Of a stretch of DNA of 64,000 nt, positions 1 through 9,169 are shown in pieces. Position numbers and translations under genes: made by a program. The stretch is from Mesorhizobium tianshanense. GTDB taxonomy: Bacteria; Pseudomonadota; Alphaproteobacteria; Rhizobiales; Rhizobiaceae. The notes below the pieces were generated by a model. The model saw only the letters and a list, made by a program, of their open reading frames with translations, did no database searches and was not told where the DNA came from. Where the stretch lies: positions 1 to 64,000 of the forward strand of contig NZ_VLKT01000033.1 in the NCBI RefSeq assembly GCF_007830515.1. The letters are read 5' to 3'. Position 1 is the stretch's first letter; every line of letters begins with the position of its first letter.

Positions 1-27
1 GCGGCGCGTGGCAACATCTTCACTCAT
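1..27 (-). CDS. 5' end of a gene leaving the window
   Basis: Reading the minus strand, an ATG at 27 is preceded by a GGAGG-type ribosome binding site (complement of about 33-37) and opens nine codons, MSEDVATRR, before the window edge. It is divergent from tyrS, with about 220 bp between them. In many proteobacteria anmK lies near tyrS, but nine residues cannot identify the product. Confidence 0.45.
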
Positions 28-247
28 GGCTTCCTCCCGAATCTCCGGAAGCCTCTTGAATCACGCTAACCTACGTCGTGCCACAAATTACAACCCGCCG
101 TTAACCTGAGCTCGTTGCCCTCGATCTCGTCCACGTTGGCCGCAAAACCGGATTCCCCTTTTGCTGATCGCGCTTGGATGCTAAACGCCCGCGTTCACGC
201 ATACCACGCCCTGGCAGCAGCCGCCGGGCGCTTTCGGGAAAGATAAA

Positions 248-1501
248 ATGTCCGCCTTCAAATCCGATTTCCTGCGCGTCATGAGCGAGCGCGGCTTCAT
301 CCACCAAATTTCGGATGATGCCGGCCTCGACCAGCTTTTCGCCAAGGAAACGGTGACCGCCTATGTCGGCTACGACGCCACGGCGACCAGCCTGCATATC
401 GGCAATCTGATTTCGGCGACCATGCTCTATTGGCTGCAGGAGACCGGCCACCGGCCGATTGCCCTGATGGGCGGCGGCACCTCGATGATCGGCGATCCTT
501 CCTTCCGCGACGACCAGCGCCAGCTTTTGACGCCGGAGGCCATCGCCACCAACATCGAGGGCATCAAGCGCATCTTCGGCCGCATCCTGCATTTCGGCGA
601 CGGTGCGAGCGAGGCGATCATGGTCAACAATGCGGACTGGCTGATGAAGCTCAACTATGTCGAGTTCCTGCGCGATGTCGGCCGGCATTTTTCGGTCAAC
701 CGCATGCTGACCTTCGACAGCGTCAAGCTGAGGCTCGATCGCGAACAATCGCTGTCGTTCCTCGAATTCAACTACATGATCCTGCAGGGCTATGATTTCG
801 TCGAGCTCAGCCGGCGATATGGCTGCCGCCTGCAGATGGGCGGATCCGACCAGTGGGGCAATATCATCAACGGCGTCGATCTCGGACACCGCATGGGCAC
901 GCCGCAGCTTTACGCCCTGACCACACCGCTGCTGACGACGTCGTCAGGCGCCAAGATGGGCAAATCGGCCAAGGGCGCGGTCTGGCTGAACGGCGATCTG
1001 TTCTCGCCTTATGATTTCTGGCAGTACTGGCGCAACACCGAGGACGCCGACGTCACGCGCTTCCTGAAGATTTTCACCCGCCTGCCGCTCACCGAGATCG
1101 CACGGCTCGCCGCCCTTGGCGGCTCGGAGATCAACGAGGCAAAGAAGGTCCTGGCCACGGAAACGACGGCCATCGTGCACGGCCGCGAGGCAGCCGAGCA
1201 AGCCGAGGAAACCGCGCGCAAGACGTTCGAGGAGGGCGCGCTGGCCGAAACGCTGCCAACCGTCGAGGTCGGCAAGGCCGATCTGGAAAGTGGCGTCGGC
1301 ATATTGTCGCTGTTCGTCGCCGCCGGACTTGCCGCGTCCAATGGCGAGGCGCGGCGACTCGTCCAGGGCGGCGGCGTGCGCCTGAACGATCGGCCCGTGT
1401 CCGACGACCGCCAGGTGGTGACGCTTCAGGATTTGAGTCCGGAAAACGTCATAAAGCTTTCACTAGGCAAGAAAAAACACGTTCTGGTGCGGCCGGTCTG
1501 A
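248..1501 (+). CDS. tyrS: tyrosyl-tRNA synthetase
   Basis: Cytoplasmic class I aminoacyl-tRNA synthetase that charges tRNA-Tyr. The 417-residue protein has the usual length for the TyrRS1 family. The class I signature reads HIGN at residues 50-53 and the KMSKS loop reads KMGKS at about 236-240. The tyrosine/AMP pocket segment GGSDQWGNI is present, and the last 65 or so residues look like an S4 RNA-binding domain. The ATG at 248 follows a GGGAAAGAT ribosome binding site. It is a stand-alone gene transcribed toward the AsmA-like gene, with about 90 bp between their ends. Family assignment is secure. Confidence 0.97.
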   Translation: MSAFKSDFLRVMSERGFIHQISDDAGLDQLFAKETVTAYVGYDATATSLHIGNLISATMLYWLQETGHRPIALMGGGTSMIGDPSFRDDQRQLLTPEAIATNIEGIKRIFGRILHFGDGASEAIMVNNADWLMKLNYVEFLRDVGRHFSVNRMLTFDSVKLRLDREQSLSFLEFNYMILQGYDFVELSRRYGCRLQMGGSDQWGNIINGVDLGHRMGTPQLYALTTPLLTTSSGAKMGKSAKGAVWLNGDLFSPYDFWQYWRNTEDADVTRFLKIFTRLPLTEIARLAALGGSEINEAKKVLATETTAIVHGREAAEQAEETARKTFEEGALAETLPTVEVGKADLESGVGILSLFVAAGLAASNGEARRLVQGGGVRLNDRPVSDDRQVVTLQDLSPENVIKLSLGKKKHVLVRPV

Positions 1502-1591
1502 CCAGAGCCTGACCCATCCCGATAGAATCGGATGGGGTCCATCTTCTTGTTAACGATGATCTTTTCCGAACCGAAAGTTCGGGATCGTCGT

Positions 1592-4500
1592 CTACCGATA
1601 CTCAAAGATCGACCTGAAAATTCCGGGCGCGATCACCGACAGCGGATTGACGTCCAGTTTCGGCTTGTTGGCGTCGCCCCTGAGCCGGTAGGTCACGCCG
1701 ATCAGGCCGCGATCGCGGCCGTTGCCGAGCAGCGCCCCGAACAGCGGCAGCTCGCCGAAGATGCGGTTGAGGCCATAGGCCGGCATGAAGGTGCCGGTCA
1801 TGTCCATGTTGTTGTTCTGGTCGTAAAGCGTGCCCTGGAAGGTGGTGCCGATGCGTGGGCCGCGCAGCACGCCATTGGCCAGCTTGAGGTAGCCGGTGCC
1901 CTTCTCGATCTGGGAAAAGCCGCGCTCAAACTTCACGCGCGACGTGTCGATGTCGGCTTTGACAGCTTCGTTGAGGCTGCGGCTGTCGCCCGCCGGCGTC
2001 GTCGAGACGAGCGAGGCGAGTTTCGGCTCGTTGACCACAAAGAAATCCCTTGAGTCGACCTGGCCCTTCATCGGCCCATCGCTTGGCCCGGCGAGCGCAA
2101 GCGTTATCGAACCGCCCTCCATATGCTCGTAGATGTTGAGGAACCGCAGGATGGCGCCGGCATCGGCCGACGTCATGTTGAGCGCGCGCCTGCCGGCGCC
2201 GGTCGTATTGCTGATGCTTATGGCAGCACCCTCACTTGCCGTGGCGCTCACCTTGAGCCCGTTCACCCTGGAGCCGGCGGCGCTGTAGTCGAGCTTCAGG
2301 CCCGACAGCGTCTCGTTGTGGAAGCCGGTCAGGGAATTGACATCGGCGCTGACGGAAATTGCGTCGGATCCGGTGGCCTTGGTGGCGGTGTCGACGTCGG
2401 ATGTGAATTGCCTGATCAGCGAGCGCGCGTCCAGCGCGTTACCGCTGATGTCGATCGCGTAGCCCTTGCCCGATCGTTTCACCGTCACGGCGACGTCGTC
2501 TCCCCGGTTCAACCTGACCTTGCTGAACCGCGCCGAGGACAGGGCGCCGTTGACCAGCACCATGTCGCCGTCGATCGAAAAGGTCTTTCCCTTCAGGTCG
2601 AAGTCGGACAGCGTCGTGGTGCCGCCGGACTTGGTCATGGCAAATGTGACGTTGGCGGGAATGCCGGGTCCCTTGCTCCAGCCAGCCCAGGGAATGTTCA
2701 GCCTGGCATTGGTCAGGTCCGCCGAAACAGTCTCGCCGTTGCCGCCGCTCTTGTCGATCGCAACCTTGATGGTTCCGGAAAGCAGCGCCGACAGGCCAGG
2801 CATGGCGGTTGCACGCACCTTGTCGTCGAGCACCAGCGCCACTTTCCGGCTGCGTGGCGGCCCGGCCTTGTTGAGCGGCTCGATCAAGTCAAGCTCTGCT
2901 GGAATGCCGTTCAGCAGCGCCTTGGCGGAGATTCCGGCCCGATCGGGCTCGACGGTGATCGAACCGTCGGCGTCCGTCACCGCCTGGCCTTCGAACGGCT
3001 TGGCCAGCGACAGGCCCTTGTAATCGAGCGCCACCCGCCAATCGAGCTTCGAGGTATCGACGCCGGACTGCAGCGGAATGTCCGCTCTCACGTGGCCGGT
3101 CACCGTGCCGGACAGGTCGTCCGCCAGCAGGCCGACATGGCGCATGGCGTTGATCGGCTCATAGGAGGCGAGTTCGGCGATTGCGGATGCCTCGCCGGCG
3201 ACATCGATATCGAGCGCGCCGATCACCGGCGGGCGGTTCGCCGCCTTGACTGTCATCGTGCCGTTGCTTGCCGCCACCGTACGGCCGCTGGTCATATAGA
3301 CGCTGCCCGAGGACAAAGCGATGTCGACATCGTTGCCGTGGAATTCGACAACGCCCACGGCATCGCGTATCGGCGGAATGTGGCCGGCCGTATCGAAGCG
3401 CGAACCTTCGATCTGGAAACGGCCGAACACTTCATCGGCGGAAAGCGGAATCCCATTGCCCAGGCGCCCGGGCACGACCTGGAACTGCAGGCTGGCGTCG
3501 ACGACGCGGCCGCCGAACAGGTTCTTCAGCACCCAAAGGCGGGCCTTGCCCGCAGAAAACCAGGGCCACAACTGCTTGACATGCGAGACCGGCATGTCGT
3601 GTACGTTGAAGGCAACAGATATGCCGGGCGCCTTTCCCTCGACGAACTCGACCGAAGCCGTACCCAGCGCCTCGCTGGCGGAGCCGGACCTGATCCCGAT
3701 CTGCTCGGCCACGAGCTTATGGCTCCTGGTCTGGTAGACGCCGGCGACGCGGGCGATGAAATCGAGCGCGGGTTCGGACGATTCCGAAGGCGCCAGCGTC
3801 GAACGGTCGCTGGTCAGGTCATAACGGTAGGACGGCTCCTCGCCCGCTGTCCCAGTCGCCGGCTTCGGCCCGATCGAACCGGCGAAATCGAATGTCGAGC
3901 GACCGGTCTTCACCTGCAGCCGGTCCACTTGGATCTTGTTGGCGCCGGCGATAAGCGTCGCATCGAGATCGACGTCGGCCGAAAGCTCCCCGAAACGCGG
4001 GCCGAGATCGAGCACGGAACCGGCGAACGACAACGACGCCGTCAGCCGTGACGCGTTCTCGCCGGAGCCCTCCGATCCCGTCAGCTTCAAGGCAATCGCG
4101 CCCGTCTTGCCGCCTGAAGCGGCCGCATCGGCCTCGGCTATCTGGACGCTGGCATCCAACGCCGTTACGCGCCGCGTCGTATCGCGGGTGGCTGAGGCAG
4201 CGATGGTGAGCGTCCTGCCGTCGACATCCGCATCCGACGAGAACGTCATGCCGCCTGGCCCCGACTGGGCAACGGTGGCATCGGTGATCCTGACCAGTTC
4301 GACCAACCCGCCCTCGGGCAGAACGAGGTCGACATTGCGGAGATCGATCCGGCGCATCGAATCCTCCTGCACTGTGTCGAGCGCGTGATTGATGTTGCCG
4401 AAGATCGCATCGGCCAGTCTTTCCGGATCGACGAGGCCGTCTTCATTGCGCAGCGCCACCGTCCAGTCGCCACCCGACGGCATCGCCGCCATCACGATGC

Positions 4501-4969
4501 GCGCATCGGAAATCCTGGCGCTGGTGAGCCGCACCTCGCCCGAAAGCAGCGGTATCAGCCGCATGCCGAAGCGGACCCGTCCGGCATCGGCCATCGGCTT
4601 GCCATCGGCGGTCTTGAGGTTGACGTCGCTGACCTGCAGCGCGATGAAGCTCGATCCGTCGAGCGTGAGGCGGGCAGGCCCGACCGCAACATCGACGTCG
4701 ACGCCGGCCAATTTCTCGATAGCCGTTTCCGCTTCGGCCCGCAGCCGCTCGGCGCCGAAACCTGACATGCCAATCGCATACACGGCGACGGCGACCAGCA
4801 GCACAAGAGCAACAAGGCCGACAACCAGCCGCGCAAGAATACGAACGCCGCGGCCAATCGACGCCTGGCCGAGCGGCGGTACGCGGCACGCGGACGGTAG
4901 GGCCCCCAGGTCGGTGATCTCGTCACGCCTGAATCTGATCTTCTCGTGCTGCGGCTGCTCCTGATCCAC
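1592..4969 (-). CDS. AsmA/YhdP-like inner-membrane-anchored protein (DUF3971 type)
   Basis: Very long protein (1,125 residues from the GTG at 4969) with one N-terminal membrane segment (about residues 44-66) followed by a huge beta-rich region made of Asp/Ser/Gly/Thr strands. The C-terminal part (LNRIFGELPLFGALLG, GVTYRLRGD) is the pattern seen in AsmA-like C-terminal domains. The wider AsmA/YhdP/TamB group forms bridge-like proteins that span the periplasm and are implicated in phospholipid transport to the outer membrane; that role here is by family only. The open frame continues to a TTG at 5050, but the GTG at 4969 has a better upstream context. It is divergent from the peroxiredoxin gene. 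Confidence 0.8.
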   Translation of the reverse strand: MDQEQPQHEKIRFRRDEITDLGALPSACRVPPLGQASIGRGVRILARLVVGLVALVLLVAVAVYAIGMSGFGAERLRAEAETAIEKLAGVDVDVAVGPARLTLDGSSFIALQVSDVNLKTADGKPMADAGRVRFGMRLIPLLSGEVRLTSARISDARIVMAAMPSGGDWTVALRNEDGLVDPERLADAIFGNINHALDTVQEDSMRRIDLRNVDLVLPEGGLVELVRITDATVAQSGPGGMTFSSDADVDGRTLTIAASATRDTTRRVTALDASVQIAEADAAASGGKTGAIALKLTGSEGSGENASRLTASLSFAGSVLDLGPRFGELSADVDLDATLIAGANKIQVDRLQVKTGRSTFDFAGSIGPKPATGTAGEEPSYRYDLTSDRSTLAPSESSEPALDFIARVAGVYQTRSHKLVAEQIGIRSGSASEALGTASVEFVEGKAPGISVAFNVHDMPVSHVKQLWPWFSAGKARLWVLKNLFGGRVVDASLQFQVVPGRLGNGIPLSADEVFGRFQIEGSRFDTAGHIPPIRDAVGVVEFHGNDVDIALSSGSVYMTSGRTVAASNGTMTVKAANRPPVIGALDIDVAGEASAIAELASYEPINAMRHVGLLADDLSGTVTGHVRADIPLQSGVDTSKLDWRVALDYKGLSLAKPFEGQAVTDADGSITVEPDRAGISAKALLNGIPAELDLIEPLNKAGPPRSRKVALVLDDKVRATAMPGLSALLSGTIKVAIDKSGGNGETVSADLTNARLNIPWAGWSKGPGIPANVTFAMTKSGGTTTLSDFDLKGKTFSIDGDMVLVNGALSSARFSKVRLNRGDDVAVTVKRSGKGYAIDISGNALDARSLIRQFTSDVDTATKATGSDAISVSADVNSLTGFHNETLSGLKLDYSAAGSRVNGLKVSATASEGAAISISNTTGAGRRALNMTSADAGAILRFLNIYEHMEGGSITLALAGPSDGPMKGQVDSRDFFVVNEPKLASLVSTTPAGDSRSLNEAVKADIDTSRVKFERGFSQIEKGTGYLKLANGVLRGPRIGTTFQGTLYDQNNNMDMTGTFMPAYGLNRIFGELPLFGALLGNGRDRGLIGVTYRLRGDANKPKLDVNPLSVIAPGIFRSIFEYR

Positions 4970-5064
4970 ACAATTTTCCGTTGAACGAACTCGACCGTGG
5001 ACGAATTCCAGTTTGACATTATATCGATGCGGCTTGGCGCGTAACCACAAACAAGGGCATCGAT

Positions 5065-5532
5065 ATGGCTGACCTCGACGTGGGCGATCTGGCGCCGCAA
5101 TTCGACCTTCCCCGCGACGGCGGCGGATCGCTCAGCCTCGCGGCATCGCTGGGAAGGCCGGTCGTGCTTTACTTCTACCCGCAGGACGACACCACAGGCT
5201 GCACCAATGAGGCGATCGGCTTTTCGCAGCTGAAGCCGGAATTCGAGAAGGCCGGCGCCGTTGTGATCGGCCTGTCGCCGGACAGCGTTCGCAAGCACGA
5301 CAAATTCAAATCGAAATATGGCCTCACCGTCGACCTTGTCGCCGACGAGGAGCGCAAGGTGATCGAAGCCTACGGTCTGTGGGTCGAGAAGAAGCTTTAC
5401 GGCCGCCGCTATATGGGCGTCGAGCGCGCCACCTTCCTGATCGGCAGCGACGGACGGATTGCCAGGATTTGGCGGAACGTTCGCGTCAAGGGCCATGCCG
5501 AGGCGGTGCTGGAAGCCGTCCGCGCGCTTTGA
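5065..5532 (+). CDS. peroxiredoxin, BCP/PrxQ type with a single cysteine
   Basis: A 155-residue thioredoxin-fold peroxidase that should reduce hydrogen peroxide and organic hydroperoxides. The peroxidatic cysteine is Cys46 in DDTTGCTNEAIGFS. The resolving cysteine found five residues later in classical BCP is replaced by Ile51, and no other cysteine exists in the protein, so it must work as a 1-Cys enzyme or use an external thiol. The ATG at 5065 gives the standard family N-terminus (VGDLAPQFDLP). It is divergent from the AsmA-like gene and about 190 bp upstream of an M23 peptidase gene on the same strand. Confidence 0.93.
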   Translation: MADLDVGDLAPQFDLPRDGGGSLSLAASLGRPVVLYFYPQDDTTGCTNEAIGFSQLKPEFEKAGAVVIGLSPDSVRKHDKFKSKYGLTVDLVADEERKVIEAYGLWVEKKLYGRRYMGVERATFLIGSDGRIARIWRNVRVKGHAEAVLEAVRAL

Positions 5533-5721
5533 CGGTGACGCCCGCAGCATAGCCTGAAAGCCTCATGTGAATCGTGAGGCGCCGAAATCTGCACCTCGTG
5601 TCCTCACGCCAATTCGGCTGCAACCCATGGGCTGCAAGGGATTGAGCGCAAGCAACCGACCGTTAACCTTAATGATGTGTAATGAGGCTTGTCGTTGGTG
5701 TCGTAACGAAAGCTTGGTCCC

Positions 5722-7008
5722 GTGAACGCAGCCAGTCAGTCAACAGTCTTTGGCAGGCGCAAGGAGCCCCACACGGTCATTATCGCCCGGGGCAACGAGA
5801 TAAGGCATTTCACGATACGGCCATGGGTGGCCGCGTTTTGCGGCTCCGCGCTGGCGGCGATGGCGATAGGCTATCTGCTGGCGACCTCCTACCTCGTGCT
5901 GCGCGACGACCTGATCGGCGCGACCACGGCACGGCAGGCGCGCATGCAGCAGGCCTATGAGGACCGCATCTCCGCGCTGCGAGCCCAGGTCGACCGGATC
6001 ACCAGCCGCCAGTTGCTCGACCAGCAGCTCATGGAAACCAAGGTTGGCGAACTGCTGGAACGACAGAGCCAGCTCAGCCTGCGTCATGGCCGCCTCGCCC
6101 CGATCCTCGAACGCGCCGGGAGCGACGTCGGAACGACGCCTGCCGTGGGTGCCACTGCGTCCGCAAAGCCGGACCAACGCGCCGATGCGACCGAAGCCCA
6201 GCCGCAGGCCTATTCGGTTGCCAGCGTCGGCGCCCTTGGCTCACGCGATATCAAGCCGTTCTCCTTGTGGTCGACCCGCTCCGATCCGGCGCCGAGCGAC
6301 ACGGCGGCCGATCGTGCCGACAAGCTCTTCGTGTCGATCAACGAGTCGCTCAAAGCCATTGAAGGCCAGCAGCTCACCCGCATCACCGCGCTTGCCGACA
6401 ACGCCTACAGAAACGCCGATGCGATTTCACAAGCGCTCGGTTCGGCGGGCTTGCCGGTCGACAGCGACTTCGGCAAGAGCGATGCTGGCGGCCCGCTGAT
6501 ACCGCTCGACAGTTCGATGGTGTTCGACAGCAAGGTGAGGGAACTCGACGAGGCGCTGGACGTGCTCGACCGCCTGAAGACGGAGGCGCGACGGTTGCCG
6601 CTCGCCAATCCCGCCCCCGGCCGCTCCGTCACCAGCCCGTTTGGCGTACGCACCGACCCGCTCCTCGGCACCGCCGCGTTGCATTCGGGGATGGATTTCA
6701 GGGCGCCAACCGGCATACCTGCCAAGGTCACGGCGCCTGGCGTCGTCGTCAAGGCCGGCTGGAACGGCGGCTATGGCCGCATGGTCGAGGTCGACCATGG
6801 CAATGGCTTTGCGACGCGCTACGGGCATCTCAGCAAAATCAGCGTGACCGTCGGCGAGAGGCTCAACGCCGGCGACGTCATCGGCAAGACCGGCAGCAGC
6901 GGCCGATCGACCGGCCCGCATCTGCATTACGAGGTCCGCCACAAAGGCGAAGCCATCGACCCCCTGCGCTTCCTGAGGGTCGGCAAGAAGGTCGCGCAGT
7001 ATCTTTAA
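5722..7008 (+). CDS. M23 family metallopeptidase, membrane-anchored
   Basis: Predicted peptidoglycan endopeptidase or regulator of one (428 residues). One membrane segment (about residues 36-60) is followed by a coiled-coil-rich periplasmic region with many Arg, Gln and Leu (about 70-135), a low-complexity linker, and a C-terminal LytM/M23 domain from about residue 300. Zinc ligands are visible as HSGMD (H-x3-D) and HLH in GPHLHYEV, so the domain looks catalytically competent, unlike EnvC or NlpD. The start is GTG at 5722; no strong ribosome binding site is seen. An upstream TTAACCTTAA sequence resembles CtrA half-sites but lacks the correct spacing. Confidence 0.88.
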   Translation: MNAASQSTVFGRRKEPHTVIIARGNEIRHFTIRPWVAAFCGSALAAMAIGYLLATSYLVLRDDLIGATTARQARMQQAYEDRISALRAQVDRITSRQLLDQQLMETKVGELLERQSQLSLRHGRLAPILERAGSDVGTTPAVGATASAKPDQRADATEAQPQAYSVASVGALGSRDIKPFSLWSTRSDPAPSDTAADRADKLFVSINESLKAIEGQQLTRITALADNAYRNADAISQALGSAGLPVDSDFGKSDAGGPLIPLDSSMVFDSKVRELDEALDVLDRLKTEARRLPLANPAPGRSVTSPFGVRTDPLLGTAALHSGMDFRAPTGIPAKVTAPGVVVKAGWNGGYGRMVEVDHGNGFATRYGHLSKISVTVGERLNAGDVIGKTGSSGRSTGPHLHYEVRHKGEAIDPLRFLRVGKKVAQYL

Positions 7009-7029
7009 TTCTAATTTCCCGGCATAGTT

Positions 7030-7056
7030 GCAGCCTATCGGCTGCACCTGCTTTTT
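7030..7056 (+). terminator. putative intrinsic terminator of the M23 gene
   Basis: GCAGCC (7030-7035) and GGCTGC (7040-7045) form a 6-bp stem with a four-base loop, and a run of five T follows at 7052-7056. It lies 22 bp after the M23 stop codon. The stem is short and the T run starts seven bases late, so strength is uncertain. Confidence 0.45.
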
Positions 7057-7073
7057 GGCGCTGGCGGGACAGC

Positions 7074-7106
7074 GCCCCCTTCTGTCCTGCCGGACAGAGA
7101 GGGGGC
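7074..7106. repeat. dispersed palindrome, GC-rich type
   Basis: Arms 7074-7087 and 7092-7106 fold into a long hairpin (outer GCCCCCT / AGGGGGC, inner CTGTCC / GGACAG, loop TGCC). It follows another hairpin at 7057-7076 (GGCGCTG / CAGCGCC). It resembles intergenic palindromic elements common in rhizobial genomes; no other full copy was seen in this window. Confidence 0.4.
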
Positions 7107-7132
7107 ACGAAGGATCGCTACAGAACGGCTTA

Positions 7133-7165
7133 ATTTATTTTTGAATTCCATTTGACTGAATAAAT
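7133..7165. promoter_or_regulatory. candidate operator of the ROK regulator
   Basis: An AT-rich inverted repeat, ATTTATT (7133-7139) and AATAAAT (7159-7165), lies 38 bp upstream of the ROK gene in otherwise GC-rich DNA. ROK-family repressors such as Mlc, NagC and XylR bind AT-rich palindromes, so autoregulation is plausible. The match to a specific operator was not tested. Confidence 0.4.
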
Positions 7166-7202
7166 CTTTGGTGCGAACCTATGTCTCCTAGGAGCGCGAG
7201 AG

Positions 7203-8369
7203 ATGGCACTGCGGGGGACCAATCAGGAATTCGGGCGGCCTTACAACAGGCGCATCGTGCTCGAATCCATCCGCCTTCACGGACCGATCGCCCGTGGCGA
7301 CATTGCCAGGCGGGTCGGGCTCACCGTGCAAACAGTATCGACCATCGTTCGCGAGTTGGAGGAGCACGGCTATGTCCTGTCCATGCGCGAAGAGCCGCGA
7401 GGGCGCGGGCTGCCTCCGGCGACCTTGCGGATCAACCCGGAGGGCGGCTATGCCGTCGGCATCCACGTCACTCCCCTCGGGATCAATGCAGCGCTGATCA
7501 ATCTGAGCGGAGACGTGATCGAGAGCACCTACCGCGGAGCCCTCAACGCAACGCCCGATCATGCCTTCGAACTGATCGGCGCGATGGTGCTTGAGTTGAC
7601 CGGACTGCGGCCTGGCGGTCGCGTTCTCGGCATCGGCATGGCGCTGCCCGGCCCTTTCGGCGTGGAATCGATGAGCTTTATCGGCCCGACGACGATGGCC
7701 GGCTGGAAAGACGTGGCGCTTCGGGAACGGCTGGAAGCCTCGACCGGGTTGCCGGCGTTTTTTGAAACCGACATGGCGGCTGCCGCCATGGGCGAGCGCC
7801 TGTATGGCCTCGGAGCGGGATATTCCGAATACTACTATCTCTATTTCGGGGTCGGCCTCGGCGGCGTCATGGTGCATGACGGAAGCGCCTTGCGCGGCGC
7901 CTGGGGAAATGCCGGCGAGATCGGGCACATTCCCGTCGTGCCAGGTGGCGAGCCTTGCCCCTGCGGCAATCGCGGCTGCCTCGAAAGATACCTCTCGCTC
8001 GAAGCGTTGCGGCGCCGGAACGTCAGCGACGCCGAATGGGTTGATGAGGTCGAGCCGATCTTCCGCAACGCCATCACCATCATCGAGAACCTGTTCGACC
8101 CCGAAACCATCATCCTCGGCGGACTGGCGTCCACCGACCTGCTTGAACGGCTGGCCGGCTCGGCCGCGAACCTTCCCAACTCGATCTCGGCGCGAGGAGA
8201 CCGCACGACGCCCCGTGTCACCGTCGCACGTGGCGGGCAGCATGCGGTGCTGCGCGGGGCCGCAGCCCTCGTTGTTTCCGGCGTGCTTTCGCCGCGCTTC
8301 GGCCAGATATTCACGACCGAACGCGAACGCGGGCGCGATCTCCTGCATAGCAAGGGGATCGCAGCATGA
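7203..8369 (+). CDS. ROK-family transcriptional regulator
   Basis: A 388-residue regulator. An N-terminal winged helix-turn-helix (about residues 20-65, GDIARRVGLTVQTVSTIV) is followed by the ROK sugar-kinase-like domain. The ROK zinc motif is clear as CPCGNRGCLERY near residue 250, so the fold is intact. It heads a carbohydrate operon: its TGA overlaps the ATG of the ABC ATPase gene (ATGA at 8366-8369), so the two are translationally coupled. It probably controls this operon in response to the transported sugar or its phosphate; the ligand cannot be read from sequence. Confidence 0.92.
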   Translation: MALRGTNQEFGRPYNRRIVLESIRLHGPIARGDIARRVGLTVQTVSTIVRELEEHGYVLSMREEPRGRGLPPATLRINPEGGYAVGIHVTPLGINAALINLSGDVIESTYRGALNATPDHAFELIGAMVLELTGLRPGGRVLGIGMALPGPFGVESMSFIGPTTMAGWKDVALRERLEASTGLPAFFETDMAAAAMGERLYGLGAGYSEYYYLYFGVGLGGVMVHDGSALRGAWGNAGEIGHIPVVPGGEPCPCGNRGCLERYLSLEALRRRNVSDAEWVDEVEPIFRNAITIIENLFDPETIILGGLASTDLLERLAGSAANLPNSISARGDRTTPRVTVARGGQHAVLRGAAALVVSGVLSPRFGQIFTTERERGRDLLHSKGIAA

Positions 8370-9130
8370 GCGAACCTTTGCTGGTGCTCGACAACGTCAC
8401 CAAGAACTATGGCGCGATCGAAGCGCTCAAGGGGATCAGCTTTTCAATCGGCAAGGGCGAGGTGGTGGCGCTTCTGGGCGACAACGGCGCCGGCAAATCC
8501 ACATTGGTCAAGATCATCGCCGGCGGGCTGGAGCCGACCTCCGGCCGCATGCTGTTCGAGGGTAAGGAATTCCTGGCCAAGTCCCCTGCCGAGGCCAAGG
8601 CCGCGGGGATCGAAACCGTCTACCAGGACCTCTCGCTTTGCACCAATGTCGACGTGGTGGCCAATTTCTTCATGGGCCGCGAGATCACCAGGAAGTTTCT
8701 TGGCGTTCCCGTGCTCGACGAACCCGCCATGGAGGACGTGGTCAAAAAGGCCCTCGCCAGCGCCGGCACGCGCATTCCTTCGCTCAGAACCAATGTCGAG
8801 CACCTCTCGGGCGGCCAGCGGCAGGCGATCGAACTCAACCGCTTCGTGCATTTTGGCGGCAAGCTCGTGCTTCTCGATGAGCCGTTCGCGGCACTCGGCG
8901 TCGAGCAGACGCGGCGCGGCCTCGACATGATCCGCCAGGTGGCGAGCCAGGGCATCGGCGTCGTTATCATCACCCATATCATGCAGCAGGCCTTCCAGGT
9001 CGCCGACCGGATCGTGGTGATCCGGCAAGGCGTCGTGGCAGGCGATGTCGCGCGCAACAAGACAAGTCCCGACGCGGTGATCAGCATGATCACCGGCGAG
9101 ACGCTCGCCGGTGCCGGACCGGCTGGCTGA
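8366..9130 (+). CDS. sugar ABC transporter ATP-binding protein (FrcA-like)
   Basis: A 254-residue cytoplasmic ATPase with Walker A GDNGAGKST (about residue 38), signature LSGGQRQA, Walker B LVLLDEP and the switch histidine in IITHIM. It has one nucleotide-binding domain, unlike the double-domain RbsA/XylG type, so it matches the FrcA branch of the CUT2 transporters. It starts by ATGA overlap with the ROK gene and is followed by the genes for its binding protein and permease. The substrate is probably a monosaccharide or polyol, by family only. Confidence 0.92.
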   Translation: MSEPLLVLDNVTKNYGAIEALKGISFSIGKGEVVALLGDNGAGKSTLVKIIAGGLEPTSGRMLFEGKEFLAKSPAEAKAAGIETVYQDLSLCTNVDVVANFFMGREITRKFLGVPVLDEPAMEDVVKKALASAGTRIPSLRTNVEHLSGGQRQAIELNRFVHFGGKLVLLDEPFAALGVEQTRRGLDMIRQVASQGIGVVIITHIMQQAFQVADRIVVIRQGVVAGDVARNKTSPDAVISMITGETLAGAGPAG

Positions 9131-9169
9131 GGGACAAATGAGGGGTCCGGCGCAAAAGGAGCGAACGAC

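Noticed and set aside
2123..4051. A 642-codon open frame on the plus strand
   Set aside because: Antisense shadow of the AsmA-like gene; Arg/His/Gly-rich composition typical of GC shadows.
5660..5690. CtrA-type site TTAACCTTAA upstream of the M23 gene
   Set aside because: The half-sites are 2 bp apart rather than 7, so the CtrA consensus is not met; the same holds for TTAA pairs near 29359.
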